Shown: in pieces, positions 44,655-53,984 of the stretch | How positions within the stretch are numbered: the first letter of the stretch is position 1 | How the letters are laid out: each line of letters begins with the position of its first letter | Assembly (NCBI RefSeq): GCF_030272615.1 | Contig: NC_081405.1 | Span: forward strand, 471,252,008-471,316,007 | Source of the DNA: Cryptomeria japonica | Lineage: Eukaryota; Streptophyta; Pinopsida; Cupressales; Cupressaceae | Length of the DNA: 64,000 nucleotides | Reading direction: 5' to 3' | Made by a program: the position numbers and the translations under genes | Notes under the pieces: generated by a model | What the model was told of the DNA's origin: nothing | Database searches by the model: none | The model's input: only the letters and a program-made list of their open reading frames with translations

Positions 44655-44904
44655 TATGCAATCTTCTTATCTGTTATCTAGATGGTGTTTGATTAGAGTA
44701 TGTACTATTCTTTATTTAATTGGCAAAAAAGTTGTTGAGTTTTTGGAAAGTGAATTTAATTATTAGTGTTTAGAAAGGTTTTCTAGCATTCCTCTTTAAA
44801 TTCCTGCAATTTATTTCATTGAACCTCAAAAACACAAAAAAAATAGAAATTAGAAAAAACAAAAATCAGAAAACTAAATATCCACAAAGAGGTGGGATAT
44901 TTCA
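44655..44904 (+). mobile_element. F 5' LTR, right part
   Basis: Continuation of the F LTR after element C. It ends TTTCA at 44904 directly before the PBS. AT-rich, with no coding content. Confidence 0.55.
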
Positions 44905-44905
44905 A

Positions 44906-45013
44906 TTGTATCAGAGTAGAGTTTTCCTGCCATCCTGTTGGGAGATTCAATAATATTCATTGGTATTAGAGCAAAGTTTTCCTACCATCCTGAGGGGAGA
45001 TTCAATAAAATTC
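44906..45013 (+). repeat. F primer-binding site, duplicated
   Basis: Two 54-bp tandem copies start at 44906 (TTGTATCAGAGTAGAG) and 44960 (TTGGTATTAGAGCAAAG). Each contains a near-match to the initiator tRNA-Met complement TGGTATCAGAG followed by TTTTCCTRCCATCCTG. The copy nearer the LTR has lost a G. Either could prime; only the first is next to the LTR end. Confidence 0.75.
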
Positions 45014-45253
45014 AGAAGTACAACAATGGGTTTAGCAAGGTTGAAGATCAAATCAAGGTGCGTTACGAAGAGGAAGCGATCCAAAACTTTGAAGAGTATC
45101 AAAGCATACCTGGAGGATTTGAAAAGAAGGTTTCCTTTGATGATTTCTTATGTTTGGTTGTAACCTTGCGATTCGATAAAATGGGCATGGTGAAGTACAT
45201 CGGAAGAACAATGAAAGTAAAATCAGAAGTTACCCTTGAAGAAGGTTGGTGAA
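44990..45253 (+). pseudogene. F unknown ORF, first part
   Basis: An open frame (from 44938) reads NGFSKVEDQIKVRYEEEAIQ, then FDDFLCLVVTLRFDKMGMV, and stops at 45250 in the target duplication of the solo LTR. It is acidic and protein-like, without gag motifs. The same frame continues at 46606 after the LTR, with two early stops. An alternative basic frame from ATG 45027 (MGLARLKIKSRCVTK) is closed sooner. Function unknown. Confidence 0.45.
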
Positions 45254-46600
45254 TGTAAGAACCTTACTGGTTCTAACTCTTCTACTGATGCAAATGCTCT
45301 CTTGTTTTTGTATTTTCAAAGGTTTTGAAGAATTTTAAGCAAAAAGATAACAAGTGCGCCAGGCAAGAAATGCACATAAAACTGAATGGACAAGAAGTAT
45401 AGAGCAACTGCAACTATATTAAGTATCAGGTAACTGCTACAATTGAAACTAATACATGAAACATACCCGGAGGTCCTCAGATTATTTAAATAAGAAAATT
45501 CTGGAACTTGCCAGCCAAAACTGTGAAACTGACAAAACAAGGTGCACAAGTCCAGAATGCAATTTCTCCAAGCCAGGAAAGAGATGGAATAACCTATATG
45601 TGCTAGGCGTTGGGAATGGTGCAACCAGAATGCAAGAAGAAAGGCATTTCAGCCTTCTAGAACAAAACGCACCTATTCTGGACCCCACGTGCCAAGCTAG
45701 AAAATGTACGGCCAGCAAGAGAGATGGTACGGCTGGCTTATTGGATTGAAAATGCTGCAAATTGGAGCATCTAAACCTGAATGCCCCTTCCCTTATTCAA
45801 AAATCTGCGAATAACTATAGGAAATAACTTCTAGTGAAGCACAGTAAGACTCCTAGATGAAGCCCTCACAATTGTAATAATTCAGCTAATATTTCACAGC
45901 CTCAAAATCACAGATCCATGAAAAATTATCGTTCTCCAATGGCAAAAACTCTGAAACCCTTGTCAAAGAATTCCACAAAGAAAAATCAAGCAATGTCAAA
46001 TAATCAATATTGAATTGAGGTTGAGTTGTTTTTTTCCTCTTATAACTCCAAATGGCACGAATTCCCAAAAAGGTAGGCCCAATGTCATTTAAATACATTC
46101 AAATGTATTTAATTCACTTTCTATAGTCTAATTTTCTTTTGGGCATCCAAATTCACTTAAGTGATTTTTAAAAAATCACTTTATAATATTTAAGTGGCTT
46201 TTAATTTTAATAAAGTCACTTTATGACTTTATAATATCCATATAAGTTAATTAAATAAATTAACCACTAAAATATAAATATCTCCCTCAATATTCAGTCT
46301 TTTGACGTGCCGTCAGAAGATGGGGTCAACACTATATAATCCCCATGTGTCCAGGTGCCCTGACTAAAAATAGCTTCACTGCCAGATTGACTTACTATAA
46401 ATAGTAAGTTCCTCAACTAAGCTCAAACATTGATATAAAAAGGCCTGGAACTGAAACTGAGACTGAACTGAAGACATGGAGTGACAACAATCTCCATTAA
46501 CTGCCACTGAGACTCTCTATCCAAACATATTAGCCTACAAGAGTCTAAATAATAGGCTAGTCCCTTGAACTATAATGCTCACAAAAATGGGGACATTACA
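45254..46600 (-). mobile_element. solo LTR in F, TSD GTGAA
   Basis: 1347 bp, TGTAAGAACC to GGGGACATTACA, with perfect GTGAA repeats (45249-45253 and 46601-46605). It shares the 20-bp palindrome (46390-46409) and the TTAGCCTAC/ATAGGCTA pair (46523-46553) with other LTRs here. It contains GTACGGCCAGC / GGTACGGCTGG at 45706-45735. Confidence 0.94.
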
Positions 46601-46605
46601 GTGAA

Positions 46606-47505
46606 GAAACTAAAGGATGCTTTGCATTGCCATCCATCAGATTGAAAAATCTGAAAATGCAGTTGCTCCTTCATGTCCCTCTCCTATCACAAAGGGGTAC
46701 AATGGTGTTCATGAAATTAAAGAATCAATTGTTCATAAAAGTAAGGAGTGCAAGAGTTTCTTAGTGGGAGACTTAGAGATCATGATTGATCAGCCATATG
46801 AAGAGATGAATTATCTTGATGCTTCCATGAATGATTCTACTGCTGTCCCAATTTCTCTACATGAAGAAAAACCATTGGGTATTAATGAAGCCTTCACTTG
46901 CAGCCATGTGAAAACATTTATGATGGATGATAAGCTTAATTTTCAGTTGGAAATATCTCATGAATCAGCACTTGTCAATGGGCAACCTCACATGGAAGGA
47001 GAGGTACTTGATAGTCTTGATGACTCTACTCTAAGGGGTAAAACAAATTCTAATTATTGCGAGTTAAAACAGCAGTCACTTAACTTCTTGAAATCATTAG
47101 ATGGCAATCCTAAAGCATGAAGATATGAGAGTTATTGAGGCTCCCAATTATGGCTCTCAAGATTCAAGAGTTAGACATGATGGTTTTGATGTAAATTCAA
47201 TCTACAAGAGATCTGATTTAATCTATCGCAACATGGAAGATGTATTGAAAACCCTAAGTTTATGTAATGGATGGAAAAAAAGAGCTAAGGAGGCCAAGTT
47301 ATTGGCTGCCCATACAAGACAGCACCTTCAAAAAATCAAAGAACAAGTCAACCACATGGATCAAGCAAAACAACAAAGGGAAGCTCACCTTAGAAACTTA
47401 TCTTTTCAAGGGAAAGAATGTGTAGACGTTGAGCATGAGCCTTTTGAGGTGAGGAAGCAAGAAGAACATGCACATGTGTGTGAACAAGAGAAGAGGTATG
47501 TGTAA
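46606..47505 (+). pseudogene. F unknown ORF, second part
   Basis: Two overlapping open frames. 46617-47120 reads SENAVAPSCPSPITKGYNGV, then SFLVGDLEIMIDQPYEEMNY. 47101-47505 reads DVNSIYKRSDLIYRNMEDVL, LCNGWKKRAKEAKLLAAHTR, then a Gln/Lys/Glu helix. A frameshift near 47101-47120 joins them. About 300 residues. The second part looks like a coiled coil. No match to retroviral proteins is recognised. It could be a captured host fragment or an element-specific protein. Confidence 0.5.
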
Positions 47506-48164
47506 GGTTTCTATCTGGATATGAAACTCAAATTCATCCCAACTTCTGAAATAGTTTTAAGCCACTGTATTTTCTGATTTTCTGATGACTTGACATTTCA
47601 TCAAACACTTGTTATGCAATGATGCAGAGTTCTGTTTTCTAAGCTTAGAGCTTGATTTTGATGTTTGCCAGTGAGATTTAGATATCATAGAGCATTCATA
47701 TGCAAAAAGAGACCATAAATAAGCAAACTGGTATTTATTTCCAGATCTCTTACTTAAAGCAGATTGAGCACAAAAATATCCTTCGTTGATAGTTGTATTG
47801 AGCTATAAATAGACTACTGATAATACAATAAGAGATCTCATTATGATTTCAGCTATTAATATGAAAAACAGTGAAGGATTTTGGCATATAATGTTCACAC
47901 CAAACCACTCAATGTTTCTAAGAAATCTGCGGTTTGGATCCTAAGCAAACTGAATAACATTACTGTAACAATGAATGCAATACTTAGGCACAATCTGAGT
48001 TCTTTACGATATCCAGGAACATTGCTTACATTCAAATATTACCAACTCACTTGTATGACTCAAAAGTATGCATTCAGCAAACAATTCTCGAACCTTGGCT
48101 TAACACAGCAGAGATGGATGCTTCACACATGTCTATGCAGTCATATGTCTTTCATTTGCATCCA
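47506..48164 (+). other. F 3' untranslated internal region
   Basis: AT-rich sequence between the F ORF and the PPT. A 118-codon open frame (47881-48237) crosses the PPT and is not credible as a gene. Confidence 0.45.
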
Positions 48165-48176
48165 TCTAGGGGGAGT
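48165..48176 (+). other. F polypurine tract
   Basis: CTAGGGGGAGTC precedes a TGTTGTTCAAGCC LTR-like start. This agrees with plus orientation and with the PBS at 44906. Confidence 0.6.
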
Positions 48177-48821
48177 CTGTTGTTGTTCAAGCCTGGCACC
48201 TCTTTTTTCCCACACCTCTGACTCCTTTCCACCTTAGATGCCAACCATACGTAAAAGAGTGGAACTGCGATTTCCTTATAATGCCGTTACGGAGTAAGTA
48301 GGTGTTGAAATGCAAGCCAAATCACTAAGGATGATCAAACCACAATACTTTTTGTCTTCTGTGTAGCATCATCCAGCATCAACACATAAACCTTGCAAAG
48401 TTGAATCCTTGTCAACTGGATTTTGTTGAGGAGATGCCACGACCCTTCACCTTTGCTTGTGGATTCACCAAACTTGGTGACCTGGGGCTATGTCCAGAAT
48501 CACCAACCGCTAGGGTTTTTAGTCATCCTAGGGTTCGAAGAGACCACACATACGATGCCCAAAAACGATAAAAAGAAATAACGTGAACAATGCCCAGCTA
48601 ATACTCCACGACTTCATTAAATATTTGCCTTTCTCTTTCATCAAATCACTTCATGAAATAGTAATAATATTTTCTTGGAAGTAAGTAGCCCCACTTTTAT
48701 TAAAAATTGACTTTATAATATATCACTGAAAAGGAGGTCGACTTCATAAAGTTACCGCCAAGGCATAAAATGTTTATATTGCCTTCCTTATAAAGCGCTT
48801 AAGCCATATAAATATTTAATG
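48177..48821 (+). mobile_element. probable F 3' LTR remnant
   Basis: It starts TGTTGTTCAAGCCTGG right after the PPT and runs to the point where gypsy I integrase begins (48822). It does not visibly match the surviving part of the 5' LTR, so one or both are truncated. No coding content is recognised. Confidence 0.4.
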
Positions 48822-49651
48822 GACCCATAGAAGCATGGCTTGAGTTTTTTGGCATCGGTTTTCTTCAATGTAAACTACCTGTATGGTTGTAGGCACAAGA
48901 AAACTAAGTCCCCAATCTCGAACGATCTATCAACACGATGTTTGTCTGCATACATTTTCTACTAGTTTTGTGCGTGTTGGAGATTATCCTTTAATGCCTT
49001 GAGGATATCCTGATAGCATTGCATCGTTTCTTTTGCTCGTAGGACTTTACTATCATCGAAGGCCAAATCCATGAATGATAGTGCATCATACCCGTATAAC
49101 ACCCTGAAGGGAGACATGCCAATAGACATGTGGTAGGTGGTATTGTAGCAATACTTACCTAAATGTAACCATCTGATCCAAGCACGTTGCTGCCCTGCAA
49201 CATAATTCTGTAGGTAGCCCTCAATCCATTTATTCACTATCTCTATCTGACCATCGGTTTGAGGATGGTAGCTCGTGCTCGGTGTTAACTTTGTACCTGC
49301 TAATCGGAACAACTCCTGCCAAAACATACTGAGAAACCTGCTAACTCGATCACTAACAATAGTTTTGGGAAGCCCATGCAACTTGAACACCTCTCTGAAG
49401 AATAATTCTACTACTTAAGGTGCTATGAAGCCAATAGGTACAACAAGGAAATGTGCATATTTAGTTAATCTATCAACAAACACAAATATGCAATCTCTCC
49501 CTTGGACACGCAGGAGTCCCGTAATAAAGTCCATGGATATTCTTCTACACTTTTGTTCAGGTGTCGGCAATGGCTGTACAAGGCCTACAGGGAGCGTGTG
49601 TTCTGACTTGTTCTCCTGACAAGTCAAGCATTCTCTAACATACTGCAACAC
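48822..49651 (-). pseudogene. gypsy I integrase core and C-terminus
   Basis: In one frame with stops, the minus strand reads KCRRISMDFITGLLRVQGRD, then DRLTKYAHFLVVP. After a stop near 49415 it reads HGLPKTIVSDRVSRFLSMFW, YHPQTDGQIEIVNKWIEGYL and MSPFRVLYGYDALSFMDLAF. The three catalytic acids (D in MDF, D in SDR, E in QIEIVNK) are present. The C-terminal part (KHRVDRSFEIGDLVFLCLQP, then LKPCFYGS) is cut at 48822. It is typical of a plant chromovirus, and any chromodomain is lost. Confidence 0.92.
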
Positions 49652-49663
49652 ATCATCCTTTAG

Positions 49664-50032
49664 TCACTTCCAGGTGAATCTCTCTCGAATCTTTCGATAG
49701 GTTTTGAAGAAACCTGGATGTCCTGCTAGAGGTGTATCATGCATCGCCCTCATAATCTTGACCTTCAACTTAGACCCTGGTACAAGATATATCTTGTTCT
49801 TATAATAAATGATATCATCAACCATAGAATACCTGTCATCCTGCACCCGTTTGTCAATTAGATCGCAGGCAAAGTCATTTTTGGCATACACAGCCACTAA
49901 TGGAGATTTCCAGTAAGCTGAAATCTCAGTGAGAGAACAGAGTGTTGGTTTTCTGGACAGTGCATCGGCAACAATATTTTTCTTCCCTTTAATATACTCC
50001 ACATCGAAGTCGTGAGCCTGAATCTTGCTCAC
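49664..50032 (-). pseudogene. gypsy I RNase H end and integrase zinc domain
   Basis: The minus strand reads AHDFDVEYIKGKKNIVADAL and SRKP (end of RNase H, with the ADALSR motif), then MRAMHDTPLAGHPGFFKTYR. In the same frame after a stop at 49664 it gives ECLTCQENKS, completing the HHCC zinc finger. The frame is unbroken with the integrase below except for stops. Confidence 0.9.
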
Positions 50033-50038
50033 CCACTT

Positions 50039-50529
50039 CTATTGTCGTTCATTTAAATCTTTTTGTTCCAAAAAATACTTAAGACTATTGTGATCAATCC
50101 TAGCCACAAATTTGGTCCCCACTAAATACTGTCTGAACTTAGCTAGCCCATGCATAATTGCTAGCATCTCCTTATCATATTTGGAGTACAGTCTTTCTGT
50201 GTCCCTTAGTTTTATGCTCTCATATGCAATCAGATGTCGATTCTGCATCAAAACTACACTTATCCCCTAATCTGATGCATCGCACTCCAAGACAAACGGT
50301 TGTGTAAAGTCAGGTAGCACTAATACTGGACATGAGCTCATGACTTCCTTGAGCTTGTCGAATGTCACCTATGTCTCATCAGACAATGAAATGCTCCCTT
50401 TTTTGTGAGGCCTATAAGTGGTGATGTCAACTGCAAGAAGCCCTTCACAAACCTTCTTTAATAACAAAATAAGCCCACGAAGGCTCTCAATTCCAAAATA
50501 TTTTTAAGCAACAGCCAATCCAAAATAGC
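50039..50529 (-). pseudogene. gypsy I RT connection and RNase H
   Basis: The minus strand gives VGLFCY and GLTKKG-like connection text (50500-50390), decayed DASD-like text near 50280, then LIAYESIKLRDTERLYSKYD and FVARIDHNSLKYFLEQKDLN. This is the gypsy RNase H domain. A stop at 50039 and a frameshift near 50530 break it. Confidence 0.87.
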
Positions 50530-51359
50530 CTAAATCTTCTCTTGGTGTACCCTAACACCGTTACCTCCAAGCACAGGCCCAAGATACAAAATCTCTGTCA
50601 TTCTAAACTCACATTTAGAAGCCTTCGTATACAGTGATTGAGCCTCCATAATACCCAACACCACATCCAAATGCTGAAGATGGTCATTCCGGGACTTATT
50701 GTATGTCAATATGTCATCAAACAAGACCATAGAAACTTGCACAACTGGTCCCAAAAGGTGTGGTTCATGCAAGCCTGGAATGTCACCAGTGCATTGGTGA
50801 GTCCGAATGGCATGACTAGGAACTCAAAGTGTCCATAGTGACAGCAAAAAGCAGTCTTGTGTATGTCTTCTTCCTGGATTTGAATCTAGTAACAACCTGA
50901 ACGTAGATCAATCTTAGAAAAATACATGGCCCCATGCAATTCATCAAGTAGATTGTCGATCCAAAGAATGGGGTACCTATACTTGAAGGTTTTCTTGTTC
51001 AAGGCTATGTAATCTATGCACATGCGCATAGTGCCATCCTTCTTTTTGACCAAAACAACCAATGAAGCAAATGGATTGGAACTAGGCTGGATGTGTCCCA
51101 TGCTCGATAACTCCTTGATTGTTTTCTCAATCGCTTCTTTATAATGGCATGGGTGTTGGTAGTGTGTAGTGATAACTGGCTTGGCGCCCTCTTCAAGCGC
51201 TATAACATGCTCAAATCCATGTTCAAGTGGTCTTCTCGGGGGAATTTCCCCAAACACCACACTACGCTTATCCAACACTATTTGGATATCAGCATGATAC
51301 TGAGGCTCACTATTGGGAGTGGGCTTGGAGGAAACAAAACACTGAACTGTCCAATCCAT
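50530..51359 (-). pseudogene. gypsy I reverse transcriptase
   Basis: The minus strand from 51359 reads [20 protein letters not shown] and [20 protein letters not shown], then [20 protein letters not shown]. It continues, after a stop at 50886 and a frameshift, with the catalytic [20 protein letters not shown] and CEFRMTEILYLGPVLGGNGV. The FDD catalytic pair is intact. Two frameshifts and several stops make it dead. It is the most complete gypsy pol in the window. Confidence 0.94.
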
Positions 51360-51515
51360 ATCTCAATGCCTAAATAGAGCCTCCCTCCTCCTTGATGAAA
51401 CCACTCATGAACCACCATGAGACATACCCTTAAGCACCATCTTCTTACTATCAACCATAAATTCAAGCTACATATGGCGAAAGTCCCATACATAACGTTC
51501 AAGTAACTCTAACCA

Positions 51516-51817
51516 CTAGAGTCCCAAGACAGCATCAATATTACCAAGTCCAACAACATAGAAATCATCTGTTAGAGTGTAATCTCCCAACTGAATGCTA
51601 AGTTGGGGTACCCTGGTGCAACCCAACTGAAAACCATTTGCGACAATCACACTAAATCCTGGAAAATCTTCGACATGTAACCCATGCTTCACCACTAAAC
51701 CCTCATCGATGAAATTATGCGTGGCTCCACCGTCTACTAAGCAAACCATCTATTGCCCCTTAATGACACCCCTCAACCTGAAAGGGTGACTACGGGGAAT
51801 TCCTGACAAAGTGGCAA
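51516..51817 (-). pseudogene. gypsy I aspartic protease
   Basis: The minus strand reads IATLSGIPRSHPFRLRGVIK, then the active site VCLVDGGATHNFIDEGLVVK and DDFYVVGLGNIDAVLGL. The site is D-G-G, a change often seen in plant gypsy copies, rather than D-S/T-G. The frame begins abruptly at 51817, where element D abuts. The gag zinc knuckle that should precede it is missing. Confidence 0.9.
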
Positions 51818-52795
51818 TGGTACTTTGACCACAATGCAACAACTTTCTATTTTATTATTGGTTTATATTTTGCAAAAGGACAAGTGTCCCCAAATGTAAT
51901 TTTCTCATTGGTCGAGAGGGAGTTAGTTGTAACAAACCCTAATTAGGGTTTTATTTTGTAATCTCAATCGTTGATTTGAAATCAATCTTGGCCATTGAAT
52001 TGTAATTGAGGAGCCTATAAATTGAGCCCGCCCCCCATTTGTAAAACATGGGAGCATGTTGCAAAACATGTTGAGATAAGCAAATTGTTGTTTATGACTG
52101 CCATAGTAATAAGTAATGCATTGTTCGAATTGATAATGATTACTTATCCTGTTTTGGAGTTTGCATGGTTCTTATCCCTCATCATAGTTTAGATTTTATT
52201 TCATGTATGTTAGACGAATGCAAGATCTGATAAGTATTGATTTATGGTGAATCTTCTGCTCATACTTTTGATGAACAGATGATCTTTGTTCATTGTGTAA
52301 AGTTAGTCTGAGCTTACTTTGTGGATGCTTAACTTCTGTCTAGATAAATATTGTTCGGTTTGATGGTAGTAATTCATGACGTGAAAATCATAAACACATC
52401 CCTTGAAGATGGCACCCACTTCGTGTAGTTGTCCCAAGCATGGTTATTAGTTTCACCAAGTCAATATCGTCTCTTGAATTCTTAGGAATAGATTAGAACT
52501 TCTAAGCCCTTATCTCCTTTTCAGTCCATGATCCAAGACCCAAACGATAGAGCTTCATTGTCTAGACCTTCATTGTGAATTGAACAAGCCAAGCGTAAGT
52601 CCCTTTTGTATTCCAGCATACATGACCAAGGAAGCTATCCAACATAAAGTCGCCCGTTCACACATATAAACCTTGGAGTCGCCGTGTGGTCTTTCTTTGC
52701 AATCGTGGCACACATGGTGATTTTGTTCAAGAGAGGGTAGAGTGTCCTTGACATTTTATTCTTATGTTCGGTGAATGATAAAACGTAGACAAATA
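51818..52795 (+). mobile_element. D: truncated 3' unit of the A/B family
   Basis: Homologous to the last kb of B (60280-61206) and of A (27130-26176, opposite strand). It has the telo-box palindrome at 51934-51951 and a TATA box at 52016-52020. It ends AAACGTAGACAAATA at 52795, where gypsy I gag resumes. The left end lacks about 110 bp that A has before ACAATGCAAC. Because gag C-terminal sequence of I is also missing here, a deletion probably removed the left part of D together with the adjacent gag. Confidence 0.75.
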
Positions 52796-53126
52796 GGTAA
52801 CCATCTCGTTGTACCACCATTTGTGCTATGCCTTCCAAACAAAGGGTTCCAAATACAATGGCTTCTTCACACATTGAGTTAAGTGAAGTATGTGTCTAAC
52901 TATTGAACACAAGCACGATCTTTACATTTGTTCAATCCATCATTAAAAGGAATGATCAACCTACCCAACCTAAGTTGCAAATCTCTATGAGGCTGATTTG
53001 CATTTTTCCTCGTCTCATTCTTTTGTCCATTTTTCATTTTTTAATTGAGAAAATTGAGAGATATTTCCACATGAAATGCTGGTCCAAGAGCTCTGTATTT
53101 ATCAAAGTAGTCAGCAAACCTGTCTC
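52796..53126 (-). pseudogene. gypsy I gag capsid fragment
   Basis: Between D and B the minus strand reads decayed gag: FDGLNKCKDRACVQ, LDTYFTLTQ, then (frame change) EEAIVFGTLCLEGIAQMVV and WWYNEMVT. These match the gypsy E gag motifs FDGSDKCSARAWVHKLDNY and EWWYHGLIT. It ends exactly at the termini of the two inserted elements. Confidence 0.75.
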
Positions 53127-53449
53127 CCTCCTGTTGTGACCTAATTCACACATCGCCCCATCGCAGATAGGCACCCCCAGTTTTTTTCACTTTTTAGGGT
53201 TTTGTCCTAGCTCTGCAATTTCATAAGTCCATTTTTTTGAGAGAGTTTTGAGTTTGAGTTTCTGAGGTCATCCCGAGCCAAGTTGAGAAATCATGTTCAG
53301 AATCATGTATAAGTGTTGTCAAAGTACTTAGAAGGTCTGAAGGACAAAATCGCAATTGCTTTGGGTCATTTCTAACAACTTTCTATTTTCAGAATTTTTT
53401 TGCTTTTTTGCTTTTTTGAAAGTGGCATATGGGTTTTGTTCCTCAGGTC

Positions 53450-53880
53450 ATTTCATCTCTACCCATGTTGTCAGAATTTGAAAATCTTGTCTATAAGTAT
53501 AAAAGCAGGGCTTCGAAATTTTTGCTTTTTCTGAGATTAGGATTTTGTTCTTTAGGTCTTATCAGTCCTACCCATGTCTTCGGATTCGAGAAATTTTGCT
53601 TCTGAGTATAAAAAGAAAGGGTTTTCTTTTTTTTGCTTTTTTCCGAGATTAGGGTTTTGATCTCCATGCCAAATTATTACTACCCATGTTCTCAGAATTA
53701 AAAAATTGTCTTTTAGGGTAAAAAGCAAAATGCAAACCCTAATTAGGGTTTTGTTCCAGAAGATTGTCCATATGTCAGTGCCCATGTTCTCAGATTTCAA
53801 AAATTAGGTCTCCAAGTGCAAAAAGCAAAGTGGAAACCCTAATTAGGGTTTCATTCCAGATAAACTATTGATCAAGTATA
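53450..53880 (+). repeat. B 5' tandem units with telo-box palindromes
   Basis: Four units of about 100-113 bp, each with ACCCATGTTCTCAGAATT or a near form (53463, 53571, 53684, 53782), then an A-rich stretch and GATTAGGGTTTTG. The last two contain the perfect palindrome AAACCCTAATTAGGGTTT at 53734-53751 and 53834-53851. Confidence 0.75.
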
Positions 53881-53984
53881 AAGGAGATTACACATTGAAA
53901 ATTTTGCCTAAGTTGAAGAAATGAAAATGGCAAATGATCAGTCAAGTCCACCCAAGAATGTCAAGCATGGACGATATCCAAGCA

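Noticed and set aside
44938-45252. EF-hand-like protein (FDDFLCLVVTLRFDKMG)
   Set aside because: The loop residues do not fit a calcium-binding loop, and the frame begins within the duplicated PBS of element F.
51813-52800. D as a complete insertion with TSD GGCAA/GGTAA
   Set aside because: Gag sequence is missing between the flanks and D lacks the left end present in A, so a deletion explains it better.
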